From Sneathiella sp. P13V-1 (GTDB lineage: Bacteria; Pseudomonadota; Alphaproteobacteria; Sneathiellales; Sneathiellaceae), in contig NZ_WYEU01000003.1 in assembly GCF_015143595.1 (NCBI RefSeq), positions 1-64,000 on the forward strand: DNA of 64,000 nucleotides, written 5' to 3'. The position numbers and the translations under genes were made by a program. Within the stretch, counting starts at the first letter, position 1, and each line of letters starts with the position of its first letter. The notes beneath the pieces were generated by a model. The model ran no database searches, was not told the DNA's origin, and was given only the letters and a program-made list of their open reading frames with translations. Positions 28,214 through 37,382 of this stretch are shown in pieces.

Positions 28214-28247
28214 AATAATAATCTATTGAATATAATAGCTTATTATT
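28214..28247. repeat. AT-rich palindrome between kbl and the PrkA-type gene
   Basis: An imperfect dyad: AATAATAA (28214-28221) with TTATTATT (28240-28247) and inside it CTATT (28223-28227) with AATAG (28234-28238), one mismatch in 14 positions. On the minus strand it follows kbl by 45 bp and precedes the kinase gene by about 125 bp. It may be a weak terminator for kbl, a promoter upstream element, or a binding site for a nucleoid protein. Confidence 0.5.
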
Positions 28248-28292
28248 ATTTCAAGAATATATGATTTTCTTAAAAGGGGCTGATCTGATATT

Positions 28293-29507
28293 CTATTTTC
28301 TAGCTATTGCCTGAACATCCTCTGGTAGTGTTTTGATGATCGATGCCAGAGTGTCCGCAGCTTGTTTCAGGTCCTCCTCATTATGCAGGTAAGAGACCTG
28401 GAATCTGACACGAGCCTCACCCTCTGGCACCACGGGGAAACCAAACCCCGTTACAAAGATCCCTTTCTCCAGCATCTTGCTGGCAACTTCGATCGCCGTG
28501 GCCGTTTGCCCTAAGATCACAGGAACAATCGCACTCTCACCAACGAGAGGCTTTAAGCCTAAATCCTGAAGGTAACTTCTGAACCAATTTGCTTTTTTCT
28601 GCAACACAGCGACTCTTTGTGGATCATCTTGCAATAATTGAATGGAAGTTGATCCAGCCGCCGCAACACTTGGTGGCAACGCATTCGAAAACAGGTGTGG
28701 TCTGGATTTTTGAATAAGTGTTTCACGTACAGATGAAGGACAGGCAACAAAACCACCTGTTCCGGCCCCAAGCGCCTTACCCAAGGTACCTGTGAAAATG
28801 TCAATCTGATCCAATACTCCGTAATGTTCAGCGACACCCAATCCGTGTTGACCCATTACCCCAAGACCATGAGAGTCATCCAAAACAATCAACGCATCAT
28901 ACTTGTCTGCAAGCTCAACGATCTGATCAAGTGGCGCAATATCACCTTCCATAGAGAAAACGCCATCAGTTACGATAATGCGCGCAGGTGCCAATATCGC
29001 CGCTTCAAGTTTTTCTTCCAGATCCGCCATGTCTGAATGTTTATAGACTTGCTTTTGAACACCTTTACCAGCCACACGAATGCCATCAATCAGGCTTGCG
29101 TGATTAAGTTCATCAGAAAGGATCACATCCCCTTCCCCGCATATAGCGGAAAAAAGACCCGTATTTGCAGCCCAGCACGAAGAATAGGTAAGCGCAGCCT
29201 CTGTCCCATGAAGACTTGCCAGATCTTTCTCCAGCTTTTCATGAACTGTTTGGGTACCGCAGATGAAGCGAACAGACGCCGTACTCGCACCGAAGTGATC
29301 CAGCGCCTGTTTTGCGGCGCTTACCACAATGGGATCATTTGCAAATCCTAAATAGTCGTTGGAACAAAAAAGAGTAACTTGCCCTTGTCCTTCCAGCTCA
29401 ACACGGGCACCAATGGCGCTTTCTAACGATCGCAGGTGCTTATAGGTTCCGTTCTCTTCGGCTTTCTGCAACTGGCCAGCCAAACGCTCTAATAGCTTCT
29501 TGCTCAT
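28293..29507 (-). CDS. kbl: 2-amino-3-ketobutyrate CoA ligase (glycine C-acetyltransferase)
   Basis: A 404-residue PLP enzyme of the alpha-oxoamine synthase family. The cofactor contacts DDSHGLGVMGQHG (about 211-223) and the Schiff-base Lys in TGTLGKALGAGTGG (about 241-254) are clear, and the N-terminal FCSNDYLGFANDP is typical. It splits 2-amino-3-oxobutyrate with CoA into glycine and acetyl-CoA. The related enzyme 5-aminolevulinate synthase is excluded mainly by the neighbour: the threonine dehydrogenase gene overlaps its start by 4 bases, giving the complete tdh-kbl threonine degradation pair. Confidence 0.93.
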   Translation of the reverse strand: MSKKLLERLAGQLQKAEENGTYKHLRSLESAIGARVELEGQGQVTLFCSNDYLGFANDPIVVSAAKQALDHFGASTASVRFICGTQTVHEKLEKDLASLHGTEAALTYSSCWAANTGLFSAICGEGDVILSDELNHASLIDGIRVAGKGVQKQVYKHSDMADLEEKLEAAILAPARIIVTDGVFSMEGDIAPLDQIVELADKYDALIVLDDSHGLGVMGQHGLGVAEHYGVLDQIDIFTGTLGKALGAGTGGFVACPSSVRETLIQKSRPHLFSNALPPSVAAAGSTSIQLLQDDPQRVAVLQKKANWFRSYLQDLGLKPLVGESAIVPVILGQTATAIEVASKMLEKGIFVTGFGFPVVPEGEARVRFQVSYLHNEEDLKQAADTLASIIKTLPEDVQAIARK

Positions 29508-30562
29508 GCAACTTCTCCCAACGCACCGTGACCAAATTCCAAAACAACCTTCCCGCAGGCGCCTTCATCCATTAGATGAAACCCTTTTTCAAACTGCCGC
29601 GCGGGCAGACGGTGTGTGATCACCTTTTCTATGAGATCTGGGTTTTTCAGCATAAACGCCTCAACCTGAAACCAGGTTTCATACATACGGCGGCCTGTTA
29701 CCCCGAGAAGCCGGATCCCTTTCATGACAACTTTACCGCCAAGATCCAATTCAACAGGTCCTCCCGGAATACCGAGGAGAGCAACAGTTGCGCCTGGCGC
29801 GGCAATATCCAACGCTGCATTTAGCGCTGCACCGTTACCGCTTACTTCGAGAACAGCATCTGGCCCCCGTCCATCCGTCAGATCCAGTATATCGGATTTA
29901 CTGTTTTCATGACGCGGATTAACAACCAGATCCAAATCCAACTCAGACGCAATGGCTGCACGCGCCTGGTTAGGTTCCTGCAAGGTGACCGTGCGCGCGC
30001 CATGAGATTTCGCAATGGCCGCCGCAAACAACCCAATTGGGCCACCGCCAACAATCAAAACATTCTTTGCACGTACATCTGCGCTTGCAACCATGTGCAT
30101 GGCATTGCCAACAGGGTCAAAGACAGCTGCATGGTGATCAGGAATGGCGTCAGGGACTTTCCAAAGGTTACTTGCCGGAATGATCGCTTTTTCGGCAAAA
30201 ATGCCAGGACGATCTACACCGATAATTTCTGTTTTCTCACAAATATGGGCGTTACCGCTTCGGCAGAGGGCACAAGTTCCGCAGGCAATATGGCATTCGG
30301 CGGAGACACGCTCCCCGATCTCATAGCCCTCAACCCCATCACCGATCGCCGAAATCACGCCAACAAATTCATGACCGATCACCATAGGTGTTTTAATTCG
30401 CCCTGAAGACCACTGATCCCAACTGTAAATATGATAATCAGTTCCGCAGATCCCGGCCGCAATAACATCTACCATCACCATACCAGGCTCAGGCTTTTGT
30501 AGTTCTGGTTCGTCAACGGACCACACCCCCCGCTCAGCTTTTGATTTAGCAATGGCAAACAT
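29504..30562 (-). CDS. tdh: L-threonine 3-dehydrogenase
   Basis: A zinc-dependent medium-chain dehydrogenase that oxidises L-threonine to 2-amino-3-oxobutyrate with NAD. Catalytic zinc ligands lie in AAGICGTDYHIYSWD and GHEFVG; the structural zinc Cys residues are in CHIACGTCALCRSGNAHIC (about 98-116); the cofactor loop is VGGGPIGLFAAAIAK. The ATG at 30562 has AGAGGAAA eight bases upstream and begins the usual MFAIAKSKAERG sequence (352 residues), so the longer frame to 30580 is rejected. It overlaps kbl by 4 bases. The divergent XRE-cupin gene is the likely regulator. Confidence 0.95.
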   Translation of the reverse strand: MFAIAKSKAERGVWSVDEPELQKPEPGMVMVDVIAAGICGTDYHIYSWDQWSSGRIKTPMVIGHEFVGVISAIGDGVEGYEIGERVSAECHIACGTCALCRSGNAHICEKTEIIGVDRPGIFAEKAIIPASNLWKVPDAIPDHHAAVFDPVGNAMHMVASADVRAKNVLIVGGGPIGLFAAAIAKSHGARTVTLQEPNQARAAIASELDLDLVVNPRHENSKSDILDLTDGRGPDAVLEVSGNGAALNAALDIAAPGATVALLGIPGGPVELDLGGKVVMKGIRLLGVTGRRMYETWFQVEAFMLKNPDLIEKVITHRLPARQFEKGFHLMDEGACGKVVLEFGHGALGEVA

Positions 30563-30653
30563 GTGTATTTCCTCTATCAATTGGAAAAAAGTTCGATATA
30601 ATGGATCAATGTCGCGTACAATATATTGGATTTAATTCCTGTCAACTGAAAAT

Positions 30654-31226
30654 ATGAATAAGATCGCTTTGAAAACTCCGACCGTTGGAAAGACCGTAAA
30701 TCGACTTCGCAAACAGAAACAACTGACGTTGGATCAGTTGGCGAACCAGTGCGGCATGTCAAAATCCATGTTATCTCAGATAGAGCGGAACGAGACCAAC
30801 CCAACTCTCGCCATCGTATGGCGCCTTGCTGAGGCATTAGGGCAGAGTATTGATGATCTGGTGAGGGGGGAGGAAAACCCCGGCAGCCTTCAGGTGGTCC
30901 CCGCCAATTCCATCCCTGTGCTTCATGATCCGGACGGCAATTATACCTTAAAAATTTTGGGACCGGCCGATCTGGTCAATCAGATTGAATGGTATGAGCT
31001 AACCATTAATCCGGGCGCGTCTTTGGTTTCCGAACCTCATGAAAGAAGAACGATGGAGCACCTCACCATTTTGGAAGGGGAAGTAGAAATCGAAGCTGGT
31101 GACGAACATAACACCGCCAAAGCGGGTGAAACCGTTCGTTATGGGTCCGATCGTCCACACGCAATCCATAACCGCACCGGTAAAGAAGCACGGCTGATTA
31201 TGGTCATGCTATTGGGCGGAGGTTAA
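30654..31226 (+). CDS. XRE-family regulator with cupin domain
   Basis: A 190-residue transcription factor. Residues about 12-65 form a helix-turn-helix of the XRE/Cro type (LTLDQLANQCGMSKSMLSQIE is the recognition unit; NETNPTLAIVWRLAEALG follows) and residues about 110-185 a cupin_2 ligand-binding barrel (HERRTMEHLTILEGEVEI...AHAIHN-like block). This architecture (PuuR/HipB-cupin type) often senses amino-acid-related ligands. It is divergent from tdh-kbl with a 91-bp shared promoter region, so control of threonine breakdown is the natural guess. It is convergent with the glycerate 2-kinase gene, stop against stop. Confidence 0.93.
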   Translation: MNKIALKTPTVGKTVNRLRKQKQLTLDQLANQCGMSKSMLSQIERNETNPTLAIVWRLAEALGQSIDDLVRGEENPGSLQVVPANSIPVLHDPDGNYTLKILGPADLVNQIEWYELTINPGASLVSEPHERRTMEHLTILEGEVEIEAGDEHNTAKAGETVRYGSDRPHAIHNRTGKEARLIMVMLLGGG

Positions 31227-32501
31227 TTACAAGATCAGGATCGCCCTGAAATCATTAACATTTGTTCTTGTGGGGCCCGTTTTTACAAGATCCCCCAGCG
31301 CATCAAAGAAACTATAGGCATCATGTCGCGCCAGATATTCGGCTGCACTGATGCCTTTTTTATGGGCACGTGCGATTGTATCCGGTCGCATGATGGCACC
31401 CGCGTTATCTTCGGTCCCGTCAATTCCATCTGTATCCGCGGCAATGGCATAAACCCCTTCCATCCCATCCAACTCTTTGGTCAATGACAGCAGAAATTCT
31501 GCATTTCGTCCGCCACGCCCAGTCTCTCCAGCATCAGATTTGACGGTCACGGTTGTCTCCCCGCCTGAGATAATCAAACATGGTTTGGCCACAGGCAGAT
31601 CACGTTCCTTCACATAGCGGGTAATTCCAGCCATTACACGGGCGACCTCTGCAGCCTCCCCTTCGATGCTATCCCCCAATGACACGACGGATAACCCTGC
31701 TTCTTCTGCTTTTTTAGTCACCGCAACAAGGGATTGATGAGGAGTGGCAATCATATGCACCGCCCCTGCCTTAAAAGCTGGATGGTCCACGTCAGGTGTT
31801 TCCGCAGCTGCCGTTTCAAGGAAAGTGCTTACATCTTCAGGCGGTGTGATCCCATATTTCAACAACACAGCTTTCGCATCAGCAGAGGTCGTCTCATCAG
31901 GAACGGTAGGCCCCGATGCAATCACCGACTGATCATCCCCCGGAACATCTGAAATAAGATATGTCATCATTTTAGCGGGCCATGCTGCGACGGCAAGACG
32001 ACCACCTTTGACCGCAGACAGCTTTTTTCGAACCGTGTTAATCTCAGAAATGCTCGCCCCAGACTTTAGAAGCGATTTATTCACCGTCTGCTTGGATGAT
32101 AGGGACACACCGTCTGCTGGTAAGGACAAAAGGGCGGATCCCCCGCCTGAAATCAAGCAAATAACTTGATCATCTTCTCCAAGAGAAGAAACCAGTTTTA
32201 AAATCTCCTCTGCGGCTTCTTTACCTGCGCTGTCAGGAACCGGATGTCCGGCTTCGATGACACGAATTTTCTTTAAATTCAGGCCGTGCTGATAACGGGT
32301 GATAACAATCCCACCAAGGTCTCCACCTTGCCAATTGTCTTCAACAACCTTCGCCATTGCAGCCGCGCCTTTTCCAGCACCAATGACAATAGTTTTCCCT
32401 TTGGCTGGCTCAGGAAGCGGCATGGCATCAATTGAAGGCATTGCTGCGGCAACAGCAACATCGAACAGGGAGGCAAGAAACTCAGATGGGTTATCTAACA
32501 T
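31227..32501 (-). CDS. Glycerate 2-kinase (DUF4147/MOFRL family)
   Basis: A 424-residue class II glycerate kinase, also annotated as hydroxypyruvate reductase TtuD in older work. The N-terminal half has VIGAGKGAAAMAKVVEDNW (about 36-54) and LISGGGSALLSLPADG (about 117-132); the C-terminal MOFRL domain carries LISGGETTVTVKSDAGETGRGGRNAEF, split over about 303-329, and AADTDGIDGTEDNAGA. It makes 2-phosphoglycerate from D-glycerate and ATP. Together with the GhrA-like reductase at 4-5 kb it would complete glyoxylate or hydroxypyruvate assimilation. It ends base-to-base with the convergent regulator gene, without an obvious terminator. Confidence 0.92.
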   Translation of the reverse strand: MLDNPSEFLASLFDVAVAAAMPSIDAMPLPEPAKGKTIVIGAGKGAAAMAKVVEDNWQGGDLGGIVITRYQHGLNLKKIRVIEAGHPVPDSAGKEAAEEILKLVSSLGEDDQVICLISGGGSALLSLPADGVSLSSKQTVNKSLLKSGASISEINTVRKKLSAVKGGRLAVAAWPAKMMTYLISDVPGDDQSVIASGPTVPDETTSADAKAVLLKYGITPPEDVSTFLETAAAETPDVDHPAFKAGAVHMIATPHQSLVAVTKKAEEAGLSVVSLGDSIEGEAAEVARVMAGITRYVKERDLPVAKPCLIISGGETTVTVKSDAGETGRGGRNAEFLLSLTKELDGMEGVYAIAADTDGIDGTEDNAGAIMRPDTIARAHKKGISAAEYLARHDAYSFFDALGDLVKTGPTRTNVNDFRAILIL

Positions 32502-32599
32502 GAAGATCTATTCTGAAATAAAGGACGATACGGCATTATCACAAAAATAAAGGGGCCTGACTAGATCAAGTCCACTCTATTTCGCGATATGAAAGACAG

Positions 32600-33091
32600 T
32601 TATTTTTTGCCAACATTGCCGCCGATTTCTTCAATATCGTCTTGGTCAACCAGATTCCAGCCGACACTTTTCTGCCTAAAGATACGTTTCTTCAGTCGGG
32701 TGTAATCCGCTATGTCATGCTCGTTGCGCTCCCCCACAACGATACAACGGAAAAGCACATCGCCAGTATTCTTTAAAGAATGGGATAAACCACCTTTGCG
32801 GTAGCCAATAAAATCTCCGGGACCTATTTCAAAGTTCTCCTCTCCCACATAGGCGGTAGCAGTCCCTTCCAGTACATAGACGCACTCATCTTCGTGATAA
32901 TGCACGTGATGCTCCGTTGTCTCATCACCGGGTTGAACTTCAACAATATGAAATCCAAACCCGGTAAGGCCTGTCAAATCACCAAGCGATTTGTTGACCC
33001 TGATGGCTTTATCGTTCAGGAAATGAACTTTCTTCACGCCTTCAAATTCTGAAATCTGCTTCGCGGTAACGAGGTATTTATCTACGGACAT
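32600..33091 (-). CDS. Cupin domain protein
   Basis: A 163-residue single-domain cupin. The metal-binding motif 1 is in TEHHVHYHEDECVYVLEG (about 59-76: His, His, Glu) and motif 2 in GDFIGYRKGGLSHSLKN (about 92-108: His). Such proteins bind small acids or serve as isomerases or sensors; the function here is not known. It starts 14 bp downstream of the molybdopterin oxidoreductase gene on the same strand, with AAGGA before the ATG, so the two are one transcription unit. Confidence 0.85.
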   Translation of the reverse strand: MSVDKYLVTAKQISEFEGVKKVHFLNDKAIRVNKSLGDLTGLTGFGFHIVEVQPGDETTEHHVHYHEDECVYVLEGTATAYVGEENFEIGPGDFIGYRKGGLSHSLKNTGDVLFRCIVVGERNEHDIADYTRLKKRIFRQKSVGWNLVDQDDIEEIGGNVGKK

Positions 33092-33105
33092 TCGGCATCC
33101 TTTGC

Positions 33106-35133
33106 TTAATTGACACCCTCCACTTCTACACGCGCATCATTATAGCACGCTCCTTCACACAAGTCGGCTTTTGTCGTCGGAGCCAGAGCAGATACCGTCT
33201 GATCGTTATCTGTTGTCTTAAACCAGAAGCCTTTTGGTGAACAAAGAACGCCTGGGCGCACAGCTTCCGTCACCTCAAGTTCAAGGAATACTTCGCCTAG
33301 TTCGTTATGCACCCGTACCTTGTCACCAGACGACAATTCACGCGCCTTTGCATCCAACGGGTGCATTTCCAAGGTTGGCGCTGCATCATTTTGCTTCAAT
33401 CCACCAAAAGTAGATGTAATGAGCTTATTTGAGGATGGGGAAATTAATGTCAGCGGATATTCACTCTTGAGAGGGTTATAGCTGATTTTTCTCTGCCCAA
33501 ACTTCTCCCCCAATTCGTCGGACAGAAGTTCAATCTTGCCCGAAGGTGTTTTTGGAAAAACGTTTTTGAACAAAATCACTTCGCCCAATTCCTTTTCCAT
33601 ACTAATTGCAGTGCCCACCGGAATTTGGCTTGGGCGCACGCCCTCAAACCTTGGATCAGCGCCATCCAGCGCCTCATCCATCAACTCTTCATCTGTTGCT
33701 TTGAACGGCGCTTCGTTAAAGCCAAAACGATCCGCGAGACGCCTGAAAATCTCTGTGTTGGGCAACGATTGTCCAACAGGAGAAATCACGGCATCGGCCC
33801 GTTGCACATAGGGCTGCCCATAAGCGCAAAAGATATCATCATGTTCAAAATGCGTGGAAGCTGGCAGCACAATATCAGCGTAACGCATGCTGTCTGTCAT
33901 CACCACGTCAGATCCAACGATAAACAGATCTTCCCGTGACAAAGCCCGTTTCATTTGGTTCTGGTCAGGCGCAACAATCACCGGATTGTGGTTATAGATA
34001 AACACCCCTTTGAGCGGAGTATCCAAATCATCTTCATCCAGATGCCGCCCCACGTCCAAGATATTGAGCGTGCGAGTTTCTTTCGGTAGGAGGTCAGGTC
34101 GGGTGAGCTTTTCAGATGTTTTAGGGAACAGATTTCCTGCCCCGCCAATAACACCACCGCCGCGCACACCAAACTTGCCCGCGATAGCAGGAAGCCCGAG
34201 AATGGCCCTGACCCCGTTTCCGCCATTTTGGTTCCGCTCCAACCCGTTGCCCATTGCAATAACGGCGGGATTGGTTGATGCATAAAGCTCAGCAACTGAT
34301 TGAATATCTTGGACCGAAATTCCGCAAATGTCAGACGCTTCCTCTATAGTTAGCTCACGAGCTGCTGACAGATACTCATCCGCTCCTTTCACATGTTCAG
34401 CCATAAACGCTTCATCCAGCGCGCCTATCCGTTCAAGCTCCGCTGCAATCGCAAAGGCCAAAACAACGTCAGTGCCCGGTTTTACCGGAAGATACATATC
34501 GGCCTGATCCGCGATTTTGATCTTCTTTGGGTCCACGACGATCAGTTTGGCACCCTTTTTCTTTGCTTCCTTGATGAGGGGCGCAAGATGAAGGTTGGAA
34601 AAGGTGACGTTATTCCCCCAAACAATGATCAATTTTGAATGGACGATCTGCTCCGGCTGCATCGCCCCGACAGGTCCAAGCGTTGCCTTAAATGCTGTAC
34701 TTTTAATCCCGCCGCACATGGCACTTCTATGAAGACGGCTCGCCCCCAACCTGTGGAAAAACCGCATATCCATGGACCCACCGGCCAACATGCCATGGGG
34801 TCCTGCGTAGTTAAGCGGTAATATGGCTTCGGAACCAAATTCATCGATGATATCGGTAAACCGTTCCCTCACTGCATCCAGCGCTTCATCCCACGTAATT
34901 TCGACAAATTCGCCTTTCCCGCGGGGACCAACACGCTTTAGAGGCGTCAGGATGCGGCCATCGCCATGAACAAATTCAGGATAAGAACGAGATACCTTAT
35001 TACAAATGACACCACGCGTAATCGGGTTCGCAGTGGATCCGCGAACCTTAACAACCTTGTTATCTTCAACAGTTACGTCGAAGCTGCACGTATCTGGACA
35101 ATCCAACGGGCAAACACTTGGAACGATAGTCAT
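33106..35133 (-). CDS. Molybdopterin oxidoreductase, DMSO-reductase family
   Basis: A molybdopterin-guanine dinucleotide enzyme. The N-terminal CPLDCPDTC plus a later Cys in RGVICNKV form a 4Fe-4S site (about 7-56); the molybdopterin domain carries GSMDMRFFHRLGAS, RSAMCGG, VWGNNVTFSNLH and the C-terminal cofactor-dinucleotide binding domain LISPSSNKLITSTFGG. The residue after the RSAMCGG block suggests Ser/Cys-type ligation but this cannot be settled by eye. The true start is the ATG at 35133 with GGAGAGAG upstream (675 residues); no Tat signal is seen, so the enzyme is cytoplasmic. Substrate unknown; the cupin gene follows in the operon. Confidence 0.9.
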   Translation of the reverse strand: MTIVPSVCPLDCPDTCSFDVTVEDNKVVKVRGSTANPITRGVICNKVSRSYPEFVHGDGRILTPLKRVGPRGKGEFVEITWDEALDAVRERFTDIIDEFGSEAILPLNYAGPHGMLAGGSMDMRFFHRLGASRLHRSAMCGGIKSTAFKATLGPVGAMQPEQIVHSKLIIVWGNNVTFSNLHLAPLIKEAKKKGAKLIVVDPKKIKIADQADMYLPVKPGTDVVLAFAIAAELERIGALDEAFMAEHVKGADEYLSAARELTIEEASDICGISVQDIQSVAELYASTNPAVIAMGNGLERNQNGGNGVRAILGLPAIAGKFGVRGGGVIGGAGNLFPKTSEKLTRPDLLPKETRTLNILDVGRHLDEDDLDTPLKGVFIYNHNPVIVAPDQNQMKRALSREDLFIVGSDVVMTDSMRYADIVLPASTHFEHDDIFCAYGQPYVQRADAVISPVGQSLPNTEIFRRLADRFGFNEAPFKATDEELMDEALDGADPRFEGVRPSQIPVGTAISMEKELGEVILFKNVFPKTPSGKIELLSDELGEKFGQRKISYNPLKSEYPLTLISPSSNKLITSTFGGLKQNDAAPTLEMHPLDAKARELSSGDKVRVHNELGEVFLELEVTEAVRPGVLCSPKGFWFKTTDNDQTVSALAPTTKADLCEGACYNDARVEVEGVN

Positions 35134-35280
35134 TTCTCTCTCCACTTTTAAAGTGGACTTATTTGAAACTCTGAATGAAAAAAGTAAAAGAACCAATTCC
35201 AAATTTACTATGGCATCAATTTACCAGTTAAACATTTTTTTAGACTTTCCGTACTTTAATAGATCAATGTATAGCGTATT

Positions 35281-36009
35281 TTGGGTGCCCCAGTGAATTA
35301 CCTCCGAATCTTGTCCACAGTATTGGTACTTCTTTTGCCAGCTACTGTAGCGGCTGACTGCCTTAAGGTGCGAATATCTGGCCCCCCGCTTTGGCCCCCG
35401 TTTATCAATCAAGTAGATAAGGCAGGTCGTGAAGGTCCTGCATTTGATTTTTTGATTGATTTTATTCAATCAGAAGGGCTGCAAGCAGTTGTTGAGGATA
35501 CAAAACCCTGGCCAAGGGTTTTAAGAGATCTCGAGATCGGGGAACTTGATTTCGTCGTTGCAATTCTGAAGACCGAAGAACGCGAACGAAAATATATTTA
35601 TACAGACCGGTGGAATGTCGATAGATATGGTGTTGTGACACTGAAAGACAGTCAATTCGAGTTTTCGGATCTAAATAACCTGAGTGACAAAACCGGCGCT
35701 TTTTTTAGAGGAGTAGCCTTTCCGCCTCCCTACGCGGCTTTTATTAAATCGAACAAAAAGCTCACAGGGACCAGTAATGTTGCCTCTTTATACAGTCTCT
35801 TGAACAAAAAACGCGTTAATTACCTTCTCGTGTCTGTTGACTCGTTTTTAGCCCTTTTACCAAAAAAGCAGCGTGAGACCGATTATGCGATCATTGAAAG
35901 CTCTGTTGTGAATGTTCCCGTGTACATGGCCGCATCGAAACTGTCAGAATGCAAATATCTAGTTCCTAAATTAAACACCTACATTCAATCGCAACTCTAT
36001 TCAAAATAA
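35281..36009 (+). CDS. Periplasmic solute-binding-like protein (SBP_bac_3)
   Basis: A 242-residue protein with a hydrophobic N-terminus (LRILSTVLVLLLPATVAA, cut about residue 25), followed by a family 3 solute-binding domain: GPPLWPPFINQVDKAGREGPAFDFLIDFI, then TKPWPRVLRDLEIGELDFVVAILKTEERE. Such proteins bind amino acids for ABC importers, but no permease or ATPase gene is near, so it may be an orphan sensor-type binding protein. The start is uncertain: TTG at 35281 or GTG at 35293, neither with a good ribosome-binding site. Confidence 0.8.
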   Translation: MGAPVNYLRILSTVLVLLLPATVAADCLKVRISGPPLWPPFINQVDKAGREGPAFDFLIDFIQSEGLQAVVEDTKPWPRVLRDLEIGELDFVVAILKTEERERKYIYTDRWNVDRYGVVTLKDSQFEFSDLNNLSDKTGAFFRGVAFPPPYAAFIKSNKKLTGTSNVASLYSLLNKKRVNYLLVSVDSFLALLPKKQRETDYAIIESSVVNVPVYMAASKLSECKYLVPKLNTYIQSQLYSK

Positions 36010-36016
36010 TAGAATT

Positions 36017-37264
36017 TCAAAATCTATTTGCACGGTATGGCCACATTTCACGGCTGCCCATTTCGTCGTTCAGCATTTCTTTTACAAGGCGCGCTGTTGT
36101 AGGGCCAAGGGTCATTCCCAAATGCTGATGGCCAAACGCAAATATCACACGATTTGATTCTGGAGACGGCCCGATAATTGGCAGGGAATCCGGCAGCGAC
36201 GGGCGATACCCTAACCACACATCCTGCTCGTCTGTTTTCAAGGATGGGAGCATTTTCTGTGCGTAAGGCAGTAATTTACGCACCCGCCGGAAATCTGGGC
36301 CTCGTTCCAAGCCAGCAAACTCCACCTGACTGGTGAGCCGGATGCCCCGCTCCATCGGCGCGAGAACAAAGGACTTCTCCCCATAAACAATCGGTCGCCC
36401 AATGCCTTTTTCTTCTACAGCAGGCATCATCAAATGATACCCGCGCTCAGTATCCAGCGGAATGTCAGCACCCAATTGTCTGGCTAACTTCTTGGACCAC
36501 GCTCCAGTACACAGAACCAGTTTATCTGCACTTACATTGCCATGACTGCCTATGGCTGTAACGGCATTCTCTTCTGCTCTCAGTGTATGAATATCAGAAA
36601 TGACAATATCGCCGCCTTCTTGCTTGAAAGCGTCGGCAATTCCGTGAACCACTTTCTCAGGGTTCAGCAAAAACCTTGATTTATTGTGATAAATTCCATG
36701 TTTGAAGATATGGCTAAGATTGGGTTCCAGATCCCTTAGATCGCCAATGCCAAGCACTTCAAATGGGCTGCCATGTCGCAACATAAGATCACGCATAGCA
36801 TGTGTCTCTTGAAATCCTTCCTCACTATCATAAACCTTCAACCACCCCTCATCGCGGATGAGATGCTGGAGGCCCGTATTTTCCATCATCACCTGCCAAT
36901 CAGATGACGCTGACGAGGTCAGTGCTCCCAAATACTTTGCATTATGCTCAACCCGCTCAGCGCGTGTTTCTTGCACGAAACGCAGTAGCCAAGGTGTTAT
37001 TTTATGCAAATACGACCAGCGAATGGTGAGCGGGCCTGTTGGATCCAGCAACATGGATGGCACAGATTTTAAGATGCCCGGCAAGGCGTTGGGCACACAG
37101 CTATCTACAATGGCCCCGGCATTCCCATAGGAACTTCCAGCGCATGGCCCAATACGGTCGATCAAAGTAACCCGGTAACCTGCTTTTTGCAGCGTATATG
37201 CGGTACTTGTTCCAACAATACCTGCACCAACAACCAATACTGTTTGATCTGTATTTCCTGTCAC
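36017..37264 (-). CDS. D-amino-acid dehydrogenase-like FAD oxidoreductase (DadA family)
   Basis: A FAD-dependent amino-acid oxidoreductase. The dinucleotide loop VLVVGAGIVGTSTAYTLQKAGYRVTLID is at the N-terminus, GSSYGNAGAIV contacts the flavin, and the C-terminal GYRPSLPDSLPIIGPS and GHQHLGMTLGPTT close the FAD site. It matches DadA, which oxidises D-amino acids to keto acids. The start is the GTG at 37264, with GAGGAG upstream, giving 415 residues; the frame is open to 37552 but that extension runs through the terminator of the upstream metallo-hydrolase gene. No alanine racemase gene is adjacent; substrate could be another imino or D-amino acid. Confidence 0.88.
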   Translation of the reverse strand: MTGNTDQTVLVVGAGIVGTSTAYTLQKAGYRVTLIDRIGPCAGSSYGNAGAIVDSCVPNALPGILKSVPSMLLDPTGPLTIRWSYLHKITPWLLRFVQETRAERVEHNAKYLGALTSSASSDWQVMMENTGLQHLIRDEGWLKVYDSEEGFQETHAMRDLMLRHGSPFEVLGIGDLRDLEPNLSHIFKHGIYHNKSRFLLNPEKVVHGIADAFKQEGGDIVISDIHTLRAEENAVTAIGSHGNVSADKLVLCTGAWSKKLARQLGADIPLDTERGYHLMMPAVEEKGIGRPIVYGEKSFVLAPMERGIRLTSQVEFAGLERGPDFRRVRKLLPYAQKMLPSLKTDEQDVWLGYRPSLPDSLPIIGPSPESNRVIFAFGHQHLGMTLGPTTARLVKEMLNDEMGSREMWPYRANRF

Positions 37265-37335
37265 ATGTGCCTCCTCAATTATTAATTGGAGTGTGGGTAT
37301 GAATGTCGGAAAAATCAATCCTGTTACACATAAAA

Positions 37336-37359
37336 AAGCCGCCTTTTCCAAGGCGGCTT
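37336..37359 (-). terminator. Terminator after the metallo-hydrolase gene
   Basis: AAGCCGCCTT (37336-37345) pairs with AAGGCGGCTT (37350-37359) around TTCC; on the minus strand it is followed by TTTTT. It lies about 25 bp past the stop codon at 37383. Confidence 0.9.
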
Positions 37360-37382
37360 CTAAATATACAGTAACGCTGAAT

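Noticed and set aside
30581-30602. A TATAAT-like box with TTGGAA upstream between tdh and the XRE-cupin gene
   Set aside because: The spacing between the two hexamers is about 10 bp, far from the 17 bp needed for a sigma-70 promoter.
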